DNA of 57,352 bases from an uncultured Clostridia bacterium (GCA_937886445.1 CALGBY010000029.1:1-57352); one strand, 5' to 3'; numbered from the stretch's first letter, positions 7,441 to 15,949 are shown. Numbers and translations: made by a program. The notes: generated by a model from the letters alone, not told the origin.

Positions 7441-8073
7441 GTGATTTTTGATATGGACGGCCTGCTGTTCGACAGCGAGCGCGTAGGCTGCGAGGTGATC
7501 GCGGAATGCGGAAAAATGCAGGGGGTGCAGATCGCCCCGGAATTTATTCTCGGTACGCTGGGCATGACGGATACCGTAAGCAAGCCGCTGTACCGGAAAA
7601 CCTATCCCGGCATTGACCCGGACAGGCTGTTTGCGGATTTTGTCACGGTCATGCGCGGCAAAGCGGTCAAAAAGGAGATCCCGCTCAAAAAGGGCGCTTT
7701 GGAGCTGCTTGAACGGCTGAAGGAATTGGAGATCCCCTGCGCGCTTGCCAGCTCGAGCCAGCTTGAATCGGTACAGGCCTACATCGACGGGAAGGGCATC
7801 ACCGGATATTTTTCCGCCGTGCTGGGCGCGCCGAAGAATGTGCGCAGCAAGCCGGAGCCCGATATCTTCATTCTGGCGGCCGGGATGCTGGGCAGAAAGC
7901 CGGAGGAATGCATGGTGCTGGAGGACAGCGTGAACGGCATCCGCGCCGGGCACGCGTGCGGAGCGTATACCGTGATGGTGCCGGATCTGATCCCTTTCCG
8001 GGAGGAGCTTCGCCCCTATACAGACAGGGTATGCGAAAGCCTTGAACAGGTAAGAAAAGAGTGCTTTGAATGA
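7441..8073 (+). CDS. HAD-IA phosphatase / beta-phosphoglucomutase-like
   Basis: Motif I is VIFDMDGLLFDSE, with Asp nucleophile and acid/base Asp two residues later. The cap, the ALASSS motif II, the KPEPDIF motif III Lys and the MVLEDSVNGIRAG motif IV follow in order, so the enzyme is complete. It is a generic HAD-IA phosphatase or mutase acting on phosphorylated sugars. The start is unusual. The first legal start, GTG 7441, has no ribosome binding site and would begin right at motif I. ACG 7429 sits 7 nt after GGAGGG and would give xVRGVIFDMDG, as if an ATG had changed to ACG. Its stop overlaps the rlmH start (ATGA). Confidence 0.85.
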   Translation: MIFDMDGLLFDSERVGCEVIAECGKMQGVQIAPEFILGTLGMTDTVSKPLYRKTYPGIDPDRLFADFVTVMRGKAVKKEIPLKKGALELLERLKELEIPCALASSSQLESVQAYIDGKGITGYFSAVLGAPKNVRSKPEPDIFILAAGMLGRKPEECMVLEDSVNGIRAGHACGAYTVMVPDLIPFREELRPYTDRVCESLEQVRKECFE

Positions 8074-8546
8074 ATATCACCGTGCTGTGTGTGGGAAAAC
8101 TGAAGGAGAAATTTTACGCGGACGCCGCGAATGAATATATCAAGCGCCTGTCACGCTACAGCAGGACCGATATCTGTGAGGTACCGGATCTGCCCGAGCC
8201 CGCGAACGCCTCGGACGCGGACAGGGAAAGCGTAAAAACAAAGGAAGGCAGAGAGCTGCTGGCAAAGATCCGCCCGCAGGACCGGGTGTGTGCCCTGTGC
8301 ATAGACGCCCCCCAGCTCAGCAGTGAACAGCTCGCGGAAAGGATCTCCGCCGCAAAAATGAGCGGAGACCGGTATGTGTTCGTCATCGGCGGCTCGCTCG
8401 GGCTGAGCGATGAGGTGCTCCGCCGGGCGGATGAAAGGCTTTCCATGAGCAAAATGACCTTTCCGCATGCCCTGGCCCGGGTGATGATCCTGGAGCAGAT
8501 CTACCGGGCGGAAAAGATCAACGCCGGAGAACGCTATCACAAATAA
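8070..8546 (+). CDS. rlmH: 23S rRNA (pseudouridine-1915-N3)-methyltransferase RlmH
   Basis: RlmH is a SPOUT-class methyltransferase that modifies pseudouridine 1915 in helix 69 of 23S rRNA, using SAM. The 158-residue length is typical. The family signatures are visible: the MNITVLCVGKLKEKFY start, the FVIGGSLGLSDEVL SAM-knot loop and the C-terminal MTFPHALARVMILEQIYRA...ERYHK tail. It overlaps the upstream HAD gene by 4 nt (ATGA), indicating translational coupling. Confidence 0.96.
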   Translation: MNITVLCVGKLKEKFYADAANEYIKRLSRYSRTDICEVPDLPEPANASDADRESVKTKEGRELLAKIRPQDRVCALCIDAPQLSSEQLAERISAAKMSGDRYVFVIGGSLGLSDEVLRRADERLSMSKMTFPHALARVMILEQIYRAEKINAGERYHK

Positions 8547-8583
8547 CGCCCTTTCCCCGTCAACCGCAAAAGGAGGCCGCGCG

Positions 8584-9450
8584 ATGGAAGAAAGACCCAT
8601 TCTTGCCCTGATGTATGATTTTGACCACACCCTCAGCCCGCGTGATATGCAGGAATACGCCTTCATTCCGGAGCTGGGGCTGGAGGCGGAGGAGTTCTGG
8701 CAGATGTGCCGGGTCACGGGAAAAAAGTACAATATGGACGATATCCTCGCCTATATGTATGTAATGCTGCGCGAAGGTAAAAAGCGCGGCATGACGCTGC
8801 GGAGGGAGACCTTTAACCGTCAGGGCAGTCAGGTGGAGCTGTTTCCCGGCGTGGATACCTGGTTTGACCGCGTGAACGCCTACGGAGACCGGCTGGGGTT
8901 TTCGGTAGAGCATTACATCCTCTCCTCCGGGCAGAAGGAGATCATCGAGGGCACCTCTATCGCGAAAAAATTCAAAATGATCTACGCCGCGGAATATGTG
9001 TACAACGATGATACCGGCGAGCCCGAATGGGCGGCGATGGCCGTCAACTACACAAGCAAAACACAGTTCATCTACCGCATCAACAAGGGCATACTGGATG
9101 TGACGGATAACCGCCGTCTGAATGAGCACACCCCGCACGATATGCGCCGTGTGCCCTACACCAATATGATCTATATCGGCGACGGCAGCACCGATATCCC
9201 CTGCATGAAGCTGGTAGGCACCCGCGGCGGGCGCTCCATCGCGGTATACACAGGCGAAAGGAACCGCACGGTGAACGATATGCTCATCCACGGGCGCGTA
9301 CAGTTTGTCGCGCCTACGGATTACCGTGAGGGCAGCGACATGGAGAAAACGGTATTCGGCATATTCGACGCCGTGGCGGCGGAAAACCGCAACATCGCGC
9401 TGAACCGGAAACAGCTGGACGAGGCATACGCCTCCCTGCAGGCCCCCTGA
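8584..9450 (+). CDS. HAD-superfamily phosphatase (PSP-like), 288 aa
   Basis: The product starts MEERPILALMYDFDHTLSPRDMQ, an Asp-x-Asp-x-(T/S) HAD motif I. YILSSGQKEIIEG resembles motif II (Ser), and MIYIGDGSTDIPCMKLV matches motif IV with a GDG-x-x-D metal site, as in phosphoserine phosphatase-like HADs. An insert of about 70 residues after motif I forms the cap. The substrate is unknown. AAAGGAGG lies 8 nt before the ATG. It is the third HAD gene in 3 kb and probably shares the rlmH transcript (gap 37 bp). Confidence 0.85.
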   Translation: MEERPILALMYDFDHTLSPRDMQEYAFIPELGLEAEEFWQMCRVTGKKYNMDDILAYMYVMLREGKKRGMTLRRETFNRQGSQVELFPGVDTWFDRVNAYGDRLGFSVEHYILSSGQKEIIEGTSIAKKFKMIYAAEYVYNDDTGEPEWAAMAVNYTSKTQFIYRINKGILDVTDNRRLNEHTPHDMRRVPYTNMIYIGDGSTDIPCMKLVGTRGGRSIAVYTGERNRTVNDMLIHGRVQFVAPTDYREGSDMEKTVFGIFDAVAAENRNIALNRKQLDEAYASLQAP

Positions 9451-9472
9451 GCGGTGCGCGGCTCACAGCATG

Positions 9473-9516
9473 AAAAACTCCCGTTCCGGGCTTTTCCGCC
9501 CCGGACGGGAGTTTTT
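9473..9516. terminator. Bidirectional terminator between convergent genes
   Basis: AAAAACTCCCGT (9473-9484) pairs with ACGGGAGTTTTT (9505-9516), with further pairing of CCGGG and CCCGG inside. It has A and T tracts at both ends, so it serves the rightward HAD gene and the leftward MATE gene, whose stop is at 9564. Confidence 0.9.
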
Positions 9517-9563
9517 CGGTCCTATCAGAATATACATTTCCCCGCGAAAGGCACAGGAACGCG

Positions 9564-11018
9564 TCATTCTTTCTCTGTTTCCTCGCGCTGTTTCAGTTCC
9601 TTCCATATTTTCAGGGCGAGCGGGATCGCCAGCATAAAGGCAAACAGATCAGCGGCGGGCTGCGCCAGAATAACGCCCCAGATCTCCTTTTCCAGCACCG
9701 CGGGCAGGATAAGCACAACGGGAATGAACATCAGCCCCTGTCTCGCCACGGCAAGCAGGGTGGCCCCCACCACACGGCCGATGTTCTGATAAAGCATATT
9801 GGTAAGGGTCACCACCGCCATCAGGGTAAAGGTGCAGCACTGCGCGCGCATCACATAGGTACCGTACTGGATGGTGACCGGGTTATCCCGGAACAGCGCC
9901 ACCACATTGCCCGCGAAGATGAAGCCCGATACGCTGGCGCAGAACAGGATCACCAGACCCACCTTTACGCAGAAGGCATAGGCACGGCGCACACGCCCGT
10001 ACTTACCGGCTCCCCAGTTGAAGCCGCACACGGGCTGAAAGCCCTGACCGAAGCCCAGCAGCGCGCTGAAGCCGAACATCATGATCTTGCTTACGATGCT
10101 GAACGCGGCGATCACGGCGTCGCAGAAATCCTTTTCGTTCAAAGCGCTCATCGTGCGCGCGTATTCCGCGGCGGCGGCGCTGCCGGCGGCATTGTTCAGG
10201 CACAGGGTAGCCACGCTGGCAAGCCCCTGCCGGAACAGGCTGGGCGCTCCGCCCACACAGATGTTTTTCAGATAATACAGGCTGGGGTGGAAATTTTTCA
10301 GCCGGATCTTCAGGCTGTCGCTACGCAGCGTGCCGATATAAAGTATCGCGCAGCTCACGGTCTGGCTGATGATGGTAGCCAGAGCGGCCCCGCTCACCTC
10401 CATGCCGAAGGCGAAGATCAGCAGCGGGTCCAGCGCGCAGTTCAGCACCGCGCCGCTCACAAGGCCGATCATAGAAAACACGGCATTGCCCTGAAAACGC
10501 AGCTGGTTGTTCAGCACGCAGCTCATGCACATAAAGGGCGCGCCAAGCAGGATCAGCGTAAGGTAATCATCGGCATAGCGCACAGTATCAAGCGATACAT
10601 TGCCGTTCTCTCCCGCACCCAGCACATTCAGCAGAGCAGTCTTGAAGATCAGGCCGCAAGCCAGTATGACCAGTCCGAAAAGCAGGGCGCATATATTGCC
10701 CGTACTGGCCATCACCTCAGCTTCATCGTTCTTTCTCGCGCCCAGCGCGCGGGAGATGAAGTTTCCGCTGCCCTGACCGAAAAAGAAACCGAAGGCCTGA
10801 ATGACCGTCATCACGGGAAACACCAGCCCCACACCGGTAGATGCCGCAGCCAGCTCCCCGCCGATCTGCCCTACAAAAAAGGTATCCGCGATATTGTAAA
10901 GCGCTGTTACCAGCATGGAGATCACCGTAGGCACGGCCATTTTGCACACCAGCTTTTTCACCGGCTCCGTGGTCATCATGATCAGCTTACCGTTTTTTTC
11001 ACCCGCGTTTTTCTGCAT
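9564..11018 (-). CDS. MATE family efflux transporter
   Basis: This is a 484-residue, 12-TM antiporter of the multidrug and toxic compound extrusion family. The N-terminus MTTEPVKKLVCKMAVPTVISMLVTALYNIADTFFVGQIG is the characteristic first helix pair, and the homologous repeat ALLGFGQGFQPVCGFNWGAGKYGRV starts the second half. It is intact. Na+- or H+-coupled export of cationic drugs or metabolites is expected; the substrate is unknown. A TTGATT-17-TATAAT promoter lies at 11081-11109. Confidence 0.94.
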   Translation of the reverse strand: MQKNAGEKNGKLIMMTTEPVKKLVCKMAVPTVISMLVTALYNIADTFFVGQIGGELAAASTGVGLVFPVMTVIQAFGFFFGQGSGNFISRALGARKNDEAEVMASTGNICALLFGLVILACGLIFKTALLNVLGAGENGNVSLDTVRYADDYLTLILLGAPFMCMSCVLNNQLRFQGNAVFSMIGLVSGAVLNCALDPLLIFAFGMEVSGAALATIISQTVSCAILYIGTLRSDSLKIRLKNFHPSLYYLKNICVGGAPSLFRQGLASVATLCLNNAAGSAAAAEYARTMSALNEKDFCDAVIAAFSIVSKIMMFGFSALLGFGQGFQPVCGFNWGAGKYGRVRRAYAFCVKVGLVILFCASVSGFIFAGNVVALFRDNPVTIQYGTYVMRAQCCTFTLMAVVTLTNMLYQNIGRVVGATLLAVARQGLMFIPVVLILPAVLEKEIWGVILAQPAADLFAFMLAIPLALKIWKELKQREETEKE

Positions 11019-11080
11019 CCGTTCTTCTCCCGCTTCGTTTCATTACTGTTTTTTTGTACACACCCGCGTGCGTAAAGGTC

Positions 11081-11109
11081 ATTATACCCTTTTTCGGGCC
11101 TTCAATCAA
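11081..11109 (-). promoter_or_regulatory. Promoter of the MATE gene
   Basis: On the minus strand TTGATT (11104-11109), a 17-nt spacer and a perfect TATAAT (11081-11086) lie about 60 nt upstream of the MATE start. Confidence 0.65.
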
Positions 11110-11196
11110 GCATTTGCGTGTTTATCCGATATTTGGTACGCATATAGCCGATATTCGGCCTGTTATCCCGTTCCGGCATGTTTTGCCGTTTCCGTA

Positions 11197-11225
11197 TTGA
11201 TTTGTTACGGTTTTGCCTGTATAAT
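11197..11225 (+). promoter_or_regulatory. Promoter of the GNAT-pcp transcript
   Basis: TTGATT (11197-11202), a 17-nt spacer and TATAAT (11220-11225) place the start near 11232, 50 nt before the GNAT start. It is divergent from the MATE promoter, about 90 bp away. Confidence 0.7.
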
Positions 11226-11281
11226 GGCCTTACCTGAAACAGAGAAAGGAGCGTCCGCGCACCGCGCGGCGGTATCAGCTT

Positions 11282-11806
11282 ATGCGTATCATCGAGCTTG
11301 ACAGAAAAGGATTTGAAGGCCGCACCGTTCTTTTCTCGTATGATTCCTTCGGCATCTGGAAAGCCGTGCCGACGGCGGAGGAAGGGGCGATGGGCACGGT
11401 ATTCCGCTATGAAAAAGCGCCCAAAGTTCATCATGAATTCGAGTCGCCCTTCTTTCAGGATTATTTGCCGGATTCCATCGTATACGCCCTGTATGACGAA
11501 AACGAGATGCGCGGCTTTATCGAGGTGGCCAGGGAATGGAACGGCCGTCTGCGGGTGGGCGGGCTGAATGTGTTTGAGGGTTACCGCCGCCGCGGCTACG
11601 GCTCGCTGCTGTTCACCAAGGCCCGGGAGGCCGCCCGCAGGCTGAAATGCCGCGGCATCGTTCTGGAAACGCAAAGCTGCAACAGCGGTGCCATCGCGTT
11701 CTATCTGCGTCAGGGCCTGCGCTTCACCGGCTGTGACCTGACCTGTTATTCCAACAGCGATATCGAAAACAACGAAGTACGCATCGAGATGGGTATGACC
11801 CTGTAA
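11282..11806 (+). CDS. GNAT family N-acetyltransferase
   Basis: The 174-residue protein has the GNAT acetyl-CoA binding motif A: RVGGLNVFEGYRRRGYGSLLFTKA matches the R-x-x-G-x-(G/A) pyrophosphate loop. Later, GIVLETQSCNSGAIAFYLRQGLRFTGCD forms the typical late strand and helix. The acceptor is unknown. AGAAAGGAG lies about 30 nt before the ATG, too far for use; GGCGG is 9 nt away. The start is therefore slightly uncertain, though no better in-frame start is visible. It is 8 bp upstream of pcp and shares its promoter. Confidence 0.85.
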   Translation: MRIIELDRKGFEGRTVLFSYDSFGIWKAVPTAEEGAMGTVFRYEKAPKVHHEFESPFFQDYLPDSIVYALYDENEMRGFIEVAREWNGRLRVGGLNVFEGYRRRGYGSLLFTKAREAARRLKCRGIVLETQSCNSGAIAFYLRQGLRFTGCDLTCYSNSDIENNEVRIEMGMTL

Positions 11807-11814
11807 AAAATACC

Positions 11815-12402
11815 ATGAAAAAGCTGCTGATCACGGGCTTTGACCCGTTTGGCGGGCAGAAGATCAACCCGGCGTGGGAAACGGTACGCTCACTGCCCCG
11901 TGTGATCGGGGATCATGAGGTTTACTCCCTGCAGGTGCCCACGGAATTTGCCCGCTGCCATATTCCTCTTTTTGAGGCAGCCGACCGGCTGCAGCCGGAT
12001 CTTGTGCTGTGCGTAGGTCAGGCGGGCGGCCGCCGCGAGGTGACAGCGGAATACGCCGCGATCAACCTGATGCACGCCTCCATGCCCGATAACGCGGGCT
12101 TTGCTCCCCGCCTGCTGCCCGTGGAGGAAGGCGGGCGCGAGGCCTTTTTCACCCCGCTTCCGCTGCACACCGCGGTTGAAACGCTCAGGGCGCACGGACT
12201 GCCTGTATCGGTATCCTACAGCGCCGGGGTATATGTGTGCAACACGCTCTATTACCGCTGTCTCAGCCGGTTTTGCGGCACAGCCACCCGCGCCGGTTTC
12301 ATCCATGTGCCCTTCTTCCCCTGCCAGGCGAAGGAAGGCGTTCCCGCTCTTGAGCCGGAGGAGATCGCCGGCGTCATCACCGGGCTGATCGGGCTGTTCT
12401 GA
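11815..12402 (+). CDS. pcp: Pyroglutamyl-peptidase I
   Basis: This cysteine peptidase of family C15 removes N-terminal pyroglutamate from peptides in the cytoplasm. At 195 residues it is slightly short but complete. The N-terminal LLITGFDPFGGQKINPAWE is the family signature. The catalytic triad can be placed: Glu79 in the GGRREVTAEYAAIN segment, Cys142 in SYSAGVYVCNTLYY and His164 in GFIHVPFFP. It follows the GNAT gene by 8 bp and ends before a terminator-like hairpin. Confidence 0.95.
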   Translation: MKKLLITGFDPFGGQKINPAWETVRSLPRVIGDHEVYSLQVPTEFARCHIPLFEAADRLQPDLVLCVGQAGGRREVTAEYAAINLMHASMPDNAGFAPRLLPVEEGGREAFFTPLPLHTAVETLRAHGLPVSVSYSAGVYVCNTLYYRCLSRFCGTATRAGFIHVPFFPCQAKEGVPALEPEEIAGVITGLIGLF

Positions 12403-12450
12403 CAGGATATCAGCGATACCGCTGCAAAAAACGATCCCGACAAATACGAT

Positions 12451-12493
12451 AAGGGTGCCGGACCGGTCATTTTGATCGATCAGGCACCCTTTT
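12451..12493 (+). terminator. Terminator after pcp
   Basis: AAGGGTGCC (12451-12459) pairs with GGCACCCTT (12483-12491) and is followed by TT. The 23-nt loop holds two small palindromes, GACCGGTC and GATCGATC. The remaining sequence to 12648 shows no gene. Confidence 0.65.
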
Positions 12494-12648
12494 GATACTT
12501 CGCGCGGAAATTCATTTCCGTTTATCGGAAAGCTCCGTTATCTTTCTTATGATCCGCCCTCCGGATGCGGCTTCCATGGTCTGTTATTCCGGCCATACAC
12601 TGTTTACAAGCTTCCAGCCCGTCACAGAAAAGGACGCCTTTCTTTTCC

Positions 12649-13833
12649 TCACGGAGAAACCGTCAGCGCAGCCAGCACACTGTCAAAGTCCGGAAGTCCG
12701 TATCCGGCATAATAATCTACCGTGATCAGTCTGTTGCCCGGCAGCAACGCGTTGAAGACCCAGCCACCTGCCTGATAGCACCCCTGAAAAAATACCGGTT
12801 CCTGTACATAACACACGCCCTCCACTAAACCGGAGGTGAAGGGAACAGTATCATTATACTGAAGTATCGTGTCCCAACTATCCTGCAACACCTCGGCATC
12901 TTCATAACATTCTTCGCGCAAAACGATACCGGTCCCCGAAACCGGGTCATATACACCGGCATACACACCGGTAGGTTCCGAAAAGAGATCCTGCTCATCT
13001 GCGAGCAGAGAATCCACTTCATACTGCTCATCCAGCCAGCTATTCAGATACTCCCACGTCTCAAGCAGTTGCGTGTTTTCCGTATCCGATCCGAATGCCC
13101 ATACGCCGCTATCCGGCAAATCACCTGTTTCACCGATAAGCGGCAGAACCGGTAAGTACTCTTCCAACGGTACTATGGTAAGCAACTCCGGTTCTTCCAC
13201 GTAATACTTCACGTTTCCGCTCAGGACCCAGTATCTCATCGGTACCTCCACAGTCAGCGAGCAGCTGCCTGTATTCAGCTCTGCTGTCTGTGTGCCGTTC
13301 ATTTGTTCTGAAAAACCTTCCGTGTACACACTGCTTATCACGGGTGACAGATCCACCACATCGTCAGCAAACACGGAAAAACATTCCTCTCCGAGCAGGG
13401 TGATAAAAATAACTGCTTTTTCACCATTCGCGGAAAGTTCAAATATATCATAGTCGATCCCGTTTACTCGCGCCTTTCTCTCTCCGGAAAGCGTTTGCTC
13501 TCCCGAAAGCTCAGGAACGGCGGAATCAAGAAGTACCTTTGCTAAAGCCGCAGCATCCGAATCCCCGTCCGCGGCAGCATAAAGCGCGTTCACATTACCG
13601 AAGGCGACCGTAAAGCCCGCCTTCACGCCTGCTGTATCCCTATAGGAATACAGCCTGATCCCGGACAGCTTTGCTGTTTCCGTTTCCTGTCCGTTCATCC
13701 CCTCCGGCACTTCCAGCGTGAACGATCCGAACACCGCTTTTTCAGCCGGTTCCGCCGGGATGGATACCGTGGGTGCTCCCGCAGAAATAAATGTCATGAT
13801 CAGTGCAAGCAGAACAGTAAGTAATTTTGCCAT
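12649..13833 (-). CDS. Secreted protein of unknown function
   Basis: I do not recognise a family. The product, about 394 residues, starts at MAKLLTVLLALIMTFISAGAP (AGGA 7 nt upstream, better placed than the ATG two codons earlier). It has a type I signal peptide without a lipobox cysteine. The mature part is acidic and rich in Val, Glu, Asp and Thr, with two parts of similar character (about 35-175 and 190-390). Segments such as FTLEVPEGMNGQE followed by CSLTVEVPMRYWV suggest two related beta-rich domains. No catalytic motif is seen. A 10-bp perfect inverted repeat lies 62 bp upstream. It is monocistronic between pcp (convergent) and an MFS gene. Confidence 0.8.
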   Translation of the reverse strand: MAKLLTVLLALIMTFISAGAPTVSIPAEPAEKAVFGSFTLEVPEGMNGQETETAKLSGIRLYSYRDTAGVKAGFTVAFGNVNALYAAADGDSDAAALAKVLLDSAVPELSGEQTLSGERKARVNGIDYDIFELSANGEKAVIFITLLGEECFSVFADDVVDLSPVISSVYTEGFSEQMNGTQTAELNTGSCSLTVEVPMRYWVLSGNVKYYVEEPELLTIVPLEEYLPVLPLIGETGDLPDSGVWAFGSDTENTQLLETWEYLNSWLDEQYEVDSLLADEQDLFSEPTGVYAGVYDPVSGTGIVLREECYEDAEVLQDSWDTILQYNDTVPFTSGLVEGVCYVQEPVFFQGCYQAGGWVFNALLPGNRLITVDYYAGYGLPDFDSVLAALTVSP

Positions 13834-13894
13834 AAGCATATCCTTTCTTCAGATCCTTTCCGGGGAAGCATTGATCGAATGAGAAAGACACAGA

Positions 13895-13923
13895 TTTGAA
13901 AATGTATGCAGATCATTTTCAAA
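13895..13923. promoter_or_regulatory. 10-bp inverted repeat upstream of the secreted protein gene
   Basis: TTTGAAAATG (13895-13904) and CATTTTCAAA (13914-13923) are perfect complements with a 9-nt spacer. They lie in the 200-bp gap between the MFS stop and the secreted protein start. There is no T tract beyond the arms, so it is either an operator or a weak terminator of the MFS transcript. Confidence 0.45.
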
Positions 13924-14036
13924 CAGACAATGGTGCTTCTTCCGGAGAATGAACCATAAGTATCGTATAAAGGAGCATCGCAAATGAACCGGGGAATAAA
14001 TCAGTGTTTCCCATAAACAATGAGAAGCTGTATTTG

Positions 14037-15485
14037 TCAGTCCATTTCTCCGATCGCGTCCAGGCCGTTCTTGTTTTCCACCTTTTTCGCACGGATGTTC
14101 TTAACAAACAGTCCGAACACACCGGCGCTGAGCAGGGTAAGAACGGCGGCGTACACCGGCAGGGTGCTCCAGGCGCCTGTCATGTTCAGAATGAGGCCCA
14201 GCAGCACGGGAGTCACCGTCTGCGCCGCCATGCTGGAAGCGTAGTAGTAGCCGGTAAAGCGGCCGATATGCTCTCCGGTGCAAAGCTCCACCACCATGGG
14301 GAAGCTGCAGTTATGCACCAGCGCCATGCCAAAGCCCTTCAGCAGCCACACGGCATAGAGCAGCGCAGGGAAGGTAAATTCTCCGTTGGGCGCGTTTTCC
14401 GCCACCGTGCCGGTAGGCACGGCAAAGCACATCAGCGCAAGGCCCGCCAGCGCAAGCAGCAGTCCTCCCGTTACGGTACGCTTGCGGCCGATCCTGTCCG
14501 CGATCATGCCTGCCACGGCAAAGCCCGCCACGCTGGCGGCGCCGCCCAGAATGGTGAGCAGCATGGTGGAGGAGGAGGAGCTTTTCAGATAATAAATGAC
14601 ATAATTGCCGATATAGGTACCGATGGCGTTATCACTCATGAACCAGAGGAATTCCGCGGCAAGGATCGCCAGAAGCATATTGCGGTTGGCACGGCTCATG
14701 GGGCCCTGATCGGTCACACGATCCTGCACGGCGGCCATGCTCTCTCCCAGAGCCATCTCATCCTTCATCTTTTCCGCCAGCTCGTTTTCACGCACGGTGA
14801 AGAAAAGCACAAGGGCGCTGATCACCATCAGCACGCTGGCCACGATGAACGGGATCTCAATGATCCACAGCTTTCTCTCCGCGGTGGGGGCATTGATATA
14901 ATCCGAAAGCTTCAGGAACAGACCCAGCACGGTGGCAAAGGCGCCGCCGATATAGCCGATGATGTTGATGATGCCGTTCGCGCGGGCGCGAAGGGGCTTG
15001 GGAGTGATATCCGGCATGAGGGCAACGGCGGGGTTGCGGTACATCATCATAAACAGAAGCACGACCGCCATCATAGCCACCATGCCCGCCACGCTGTTTT
15101 GATGGAACAGAAGCGGAATGAAAGGGAAGGCAATAGCGGATACCGCCGTGCCGACGAGGATGTAGGGCATGCGCTTGCCGATGGGCGTGCGCGTTTTGTC
15201 GCTCAGGCGGCCGAAGATGGGCAGCATCACCAGCGCGGCCAGGTTATCACAGGCCATGATGATGCCGACCAGCCACTGCACATTCAGGATCTTGTCATCC
15301 TGCCCGCAGTTTTTCAGTTCCGCGCTGGTCATGCCGTACATACGTCCGGCAAAGATATCGGTAAGGAAGGTGGGGCACCAGCTGTCGTATACCTGCCACA
15401 GAAGCAGTATGCCGAAAAAGGCAAAGCCGATCAGGCAGGTGCGTTTCACATTCAGCTTGAGGCCGGAGGAAGCGTTGTTTTTCAT
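14037..15485 (-). CDS. MFS transporter, glycoside/sucrose-type (GPH/SLC45-like)
   Basis: This is a 482-residue, 12-TM major facilitator. The loop between TM2 and TM3 reads GRLSDKTRTPIGKRMPYILVG, which resembles the D-(R/K)-T-(R/K)-(T/S)-x-x-G-(R/K)-(R/K) motif of sucrose/GPH-type sugar transporters. The second half has GMIADRIGRKRTVTGG. Sugar:cation symport is therefore likely, but the substrate is unknown. The ATG follows AAAGGA by 9 nt. Its promoter (15573-15600) is back to back with the LexA-box promoter at 15610-15638, with only 9 bp between their -35 boxes. Confidence 0.85.
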   Translation of the reverse strand: MKNNASSGLKLNVKRTCLIGFAFFGILLLWQVYDSWCPTFLTDIFAGRMYGMTSAELKNCGQDDKILNVQWLVGIIMACDNLAALVMLPIFGRLSDKTRTPIGKRMPYILVGTAVSAIAFPFIPLLFHQNSVAGMVAMMAVVLLFMMMYRNPAVALMPDITPKPLRARANGIINIIGYIGGAFATVLGLFLKLSDYINAPTAERKLWIIEIPFIVASVLMVISALVLFFTVRENELAEKMKDEMALGESMAAVQDRVTDQGPMSRANRNMLLAILAAEFLWFMSDNAIGTYIGNYVIYYLKSSSSSTMLLTILGGAASVAGFAVAGMIADRIGRKRTVTGGLLLALAGLALMCFAVPTGTVAENAPNGEFTFPALLYAVWLLKGFGMALVHNCSFPMVVELCTGEHIGRFTGYYYASSMAAQTVTPVLLGLILNMTGAWSTLPVYAAVLTLLSAGVFGLFVKNIRAKKVENKNGLDAIGEMD

Positions 15486-15572
15486 AGCATCGGTTCCTTT
15501 CCTGTGTCATAAAGTGTTTTTTAAGAACGAAACGGCGGGAAAAGCGTTCTCCCGGATCTGTTTCATATATTT

Positions 15573-15600
15573 ATTATAGCACAAAGCCGTTTTTTGACAA
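15573..15600 (-). promoter_or_regulatory. Promoter of the MFS gene
   Basis: On the minus strand TTGTCA (15595-15600), a 16-nt spacer and TATAAT (15573-15578). Confidence 0.65.
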
Positions 15601-15609
15601 TAGAGACCC

Positions 15610-15638
15610 TTGACAGACCGGCAAAGCGGGCTTATACT
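15610..15638 (+). promoter_or_regulatory. Strong promoter of the SOS-type small gene
   Basis: A consensus TTGACA (15610-15615), a 17-nt spacer and TATACT (15633-15638) predict a start near 15645, inside the adjoining LexA box. This is the usual layout for LexA repression. Confidence 0.8.
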
Positions 15639-15643
15639 ATATG

Positions 15644-15657
15644 CGAACATTTGTTCG
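15644..15657. promoter_or_regulatory. LexA (SOS) operator
   Basis: CGAACATTTGTTCG matches the Gram-positive LexA/DinR consensus CGAAC-RNRY-GTTYG at all but one degenerate position. It sits 5 nt after the -10 box, over the predicted transcription start. Confidence 0.82.
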
Positions 15658-15712
15658 TAATTTATGCAGAGGCGGAAAAAACGGCATTTTTTCCGGAAAA
15701 GAGGCGTATGTC

Positions 15713-15949
15713 ATGCAGGAAAAGCAGTACCTGAAGGTGCGGGCGGATTTTATGCCCGACGGCACTCTGCGCCCCCTCATGTTCCGCGACGGGGAGGGAG
15801 AAAAGGTGGTGATCGACCGCGTGCTGGATGTGCGCCCCGCTCCGGCGCTGAAGGCGGGCGGTCACGGCACACGCTACACCTGCCGCGCGGGAGAAAGGAT
15901 CTTTTTTCTGTTCAATGACAGGGGATTCTGGTTTTTTGAAAGCATATGA
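15713..15949 (+). CDS. LexA-controlled 78-aa protein of unknown function
   Basis: The protein starts MQEKQYLKVRADFMPDG, with GAGG 8 nt before the ATG, and ends in FFLFNDRGFWFFESI. The core VIDRVLDVRPAPALKAGGHGTRYTCRAGER looks like a small beta-barrel. From memory, similar small proteins occur beside Y-family DNA polymerase genes in Clostridia, but I cannot verify that here and no polymerase is adjacent. The upstream consensus promoter with a near-perfect LexA box implies DNA-damage induction. No catalytic motif is visible. A longer in-frame start at 15641 would lie inside the promoter region and is unlikely. Confidence 0.78.
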   Translation: MQEKQYLKVRADFMPDGTLRPLMFRDGEGEKVVIDRVLDVRPAPALKAGGHGTRYTCRAGERIFFLFNDRGFWFFESI

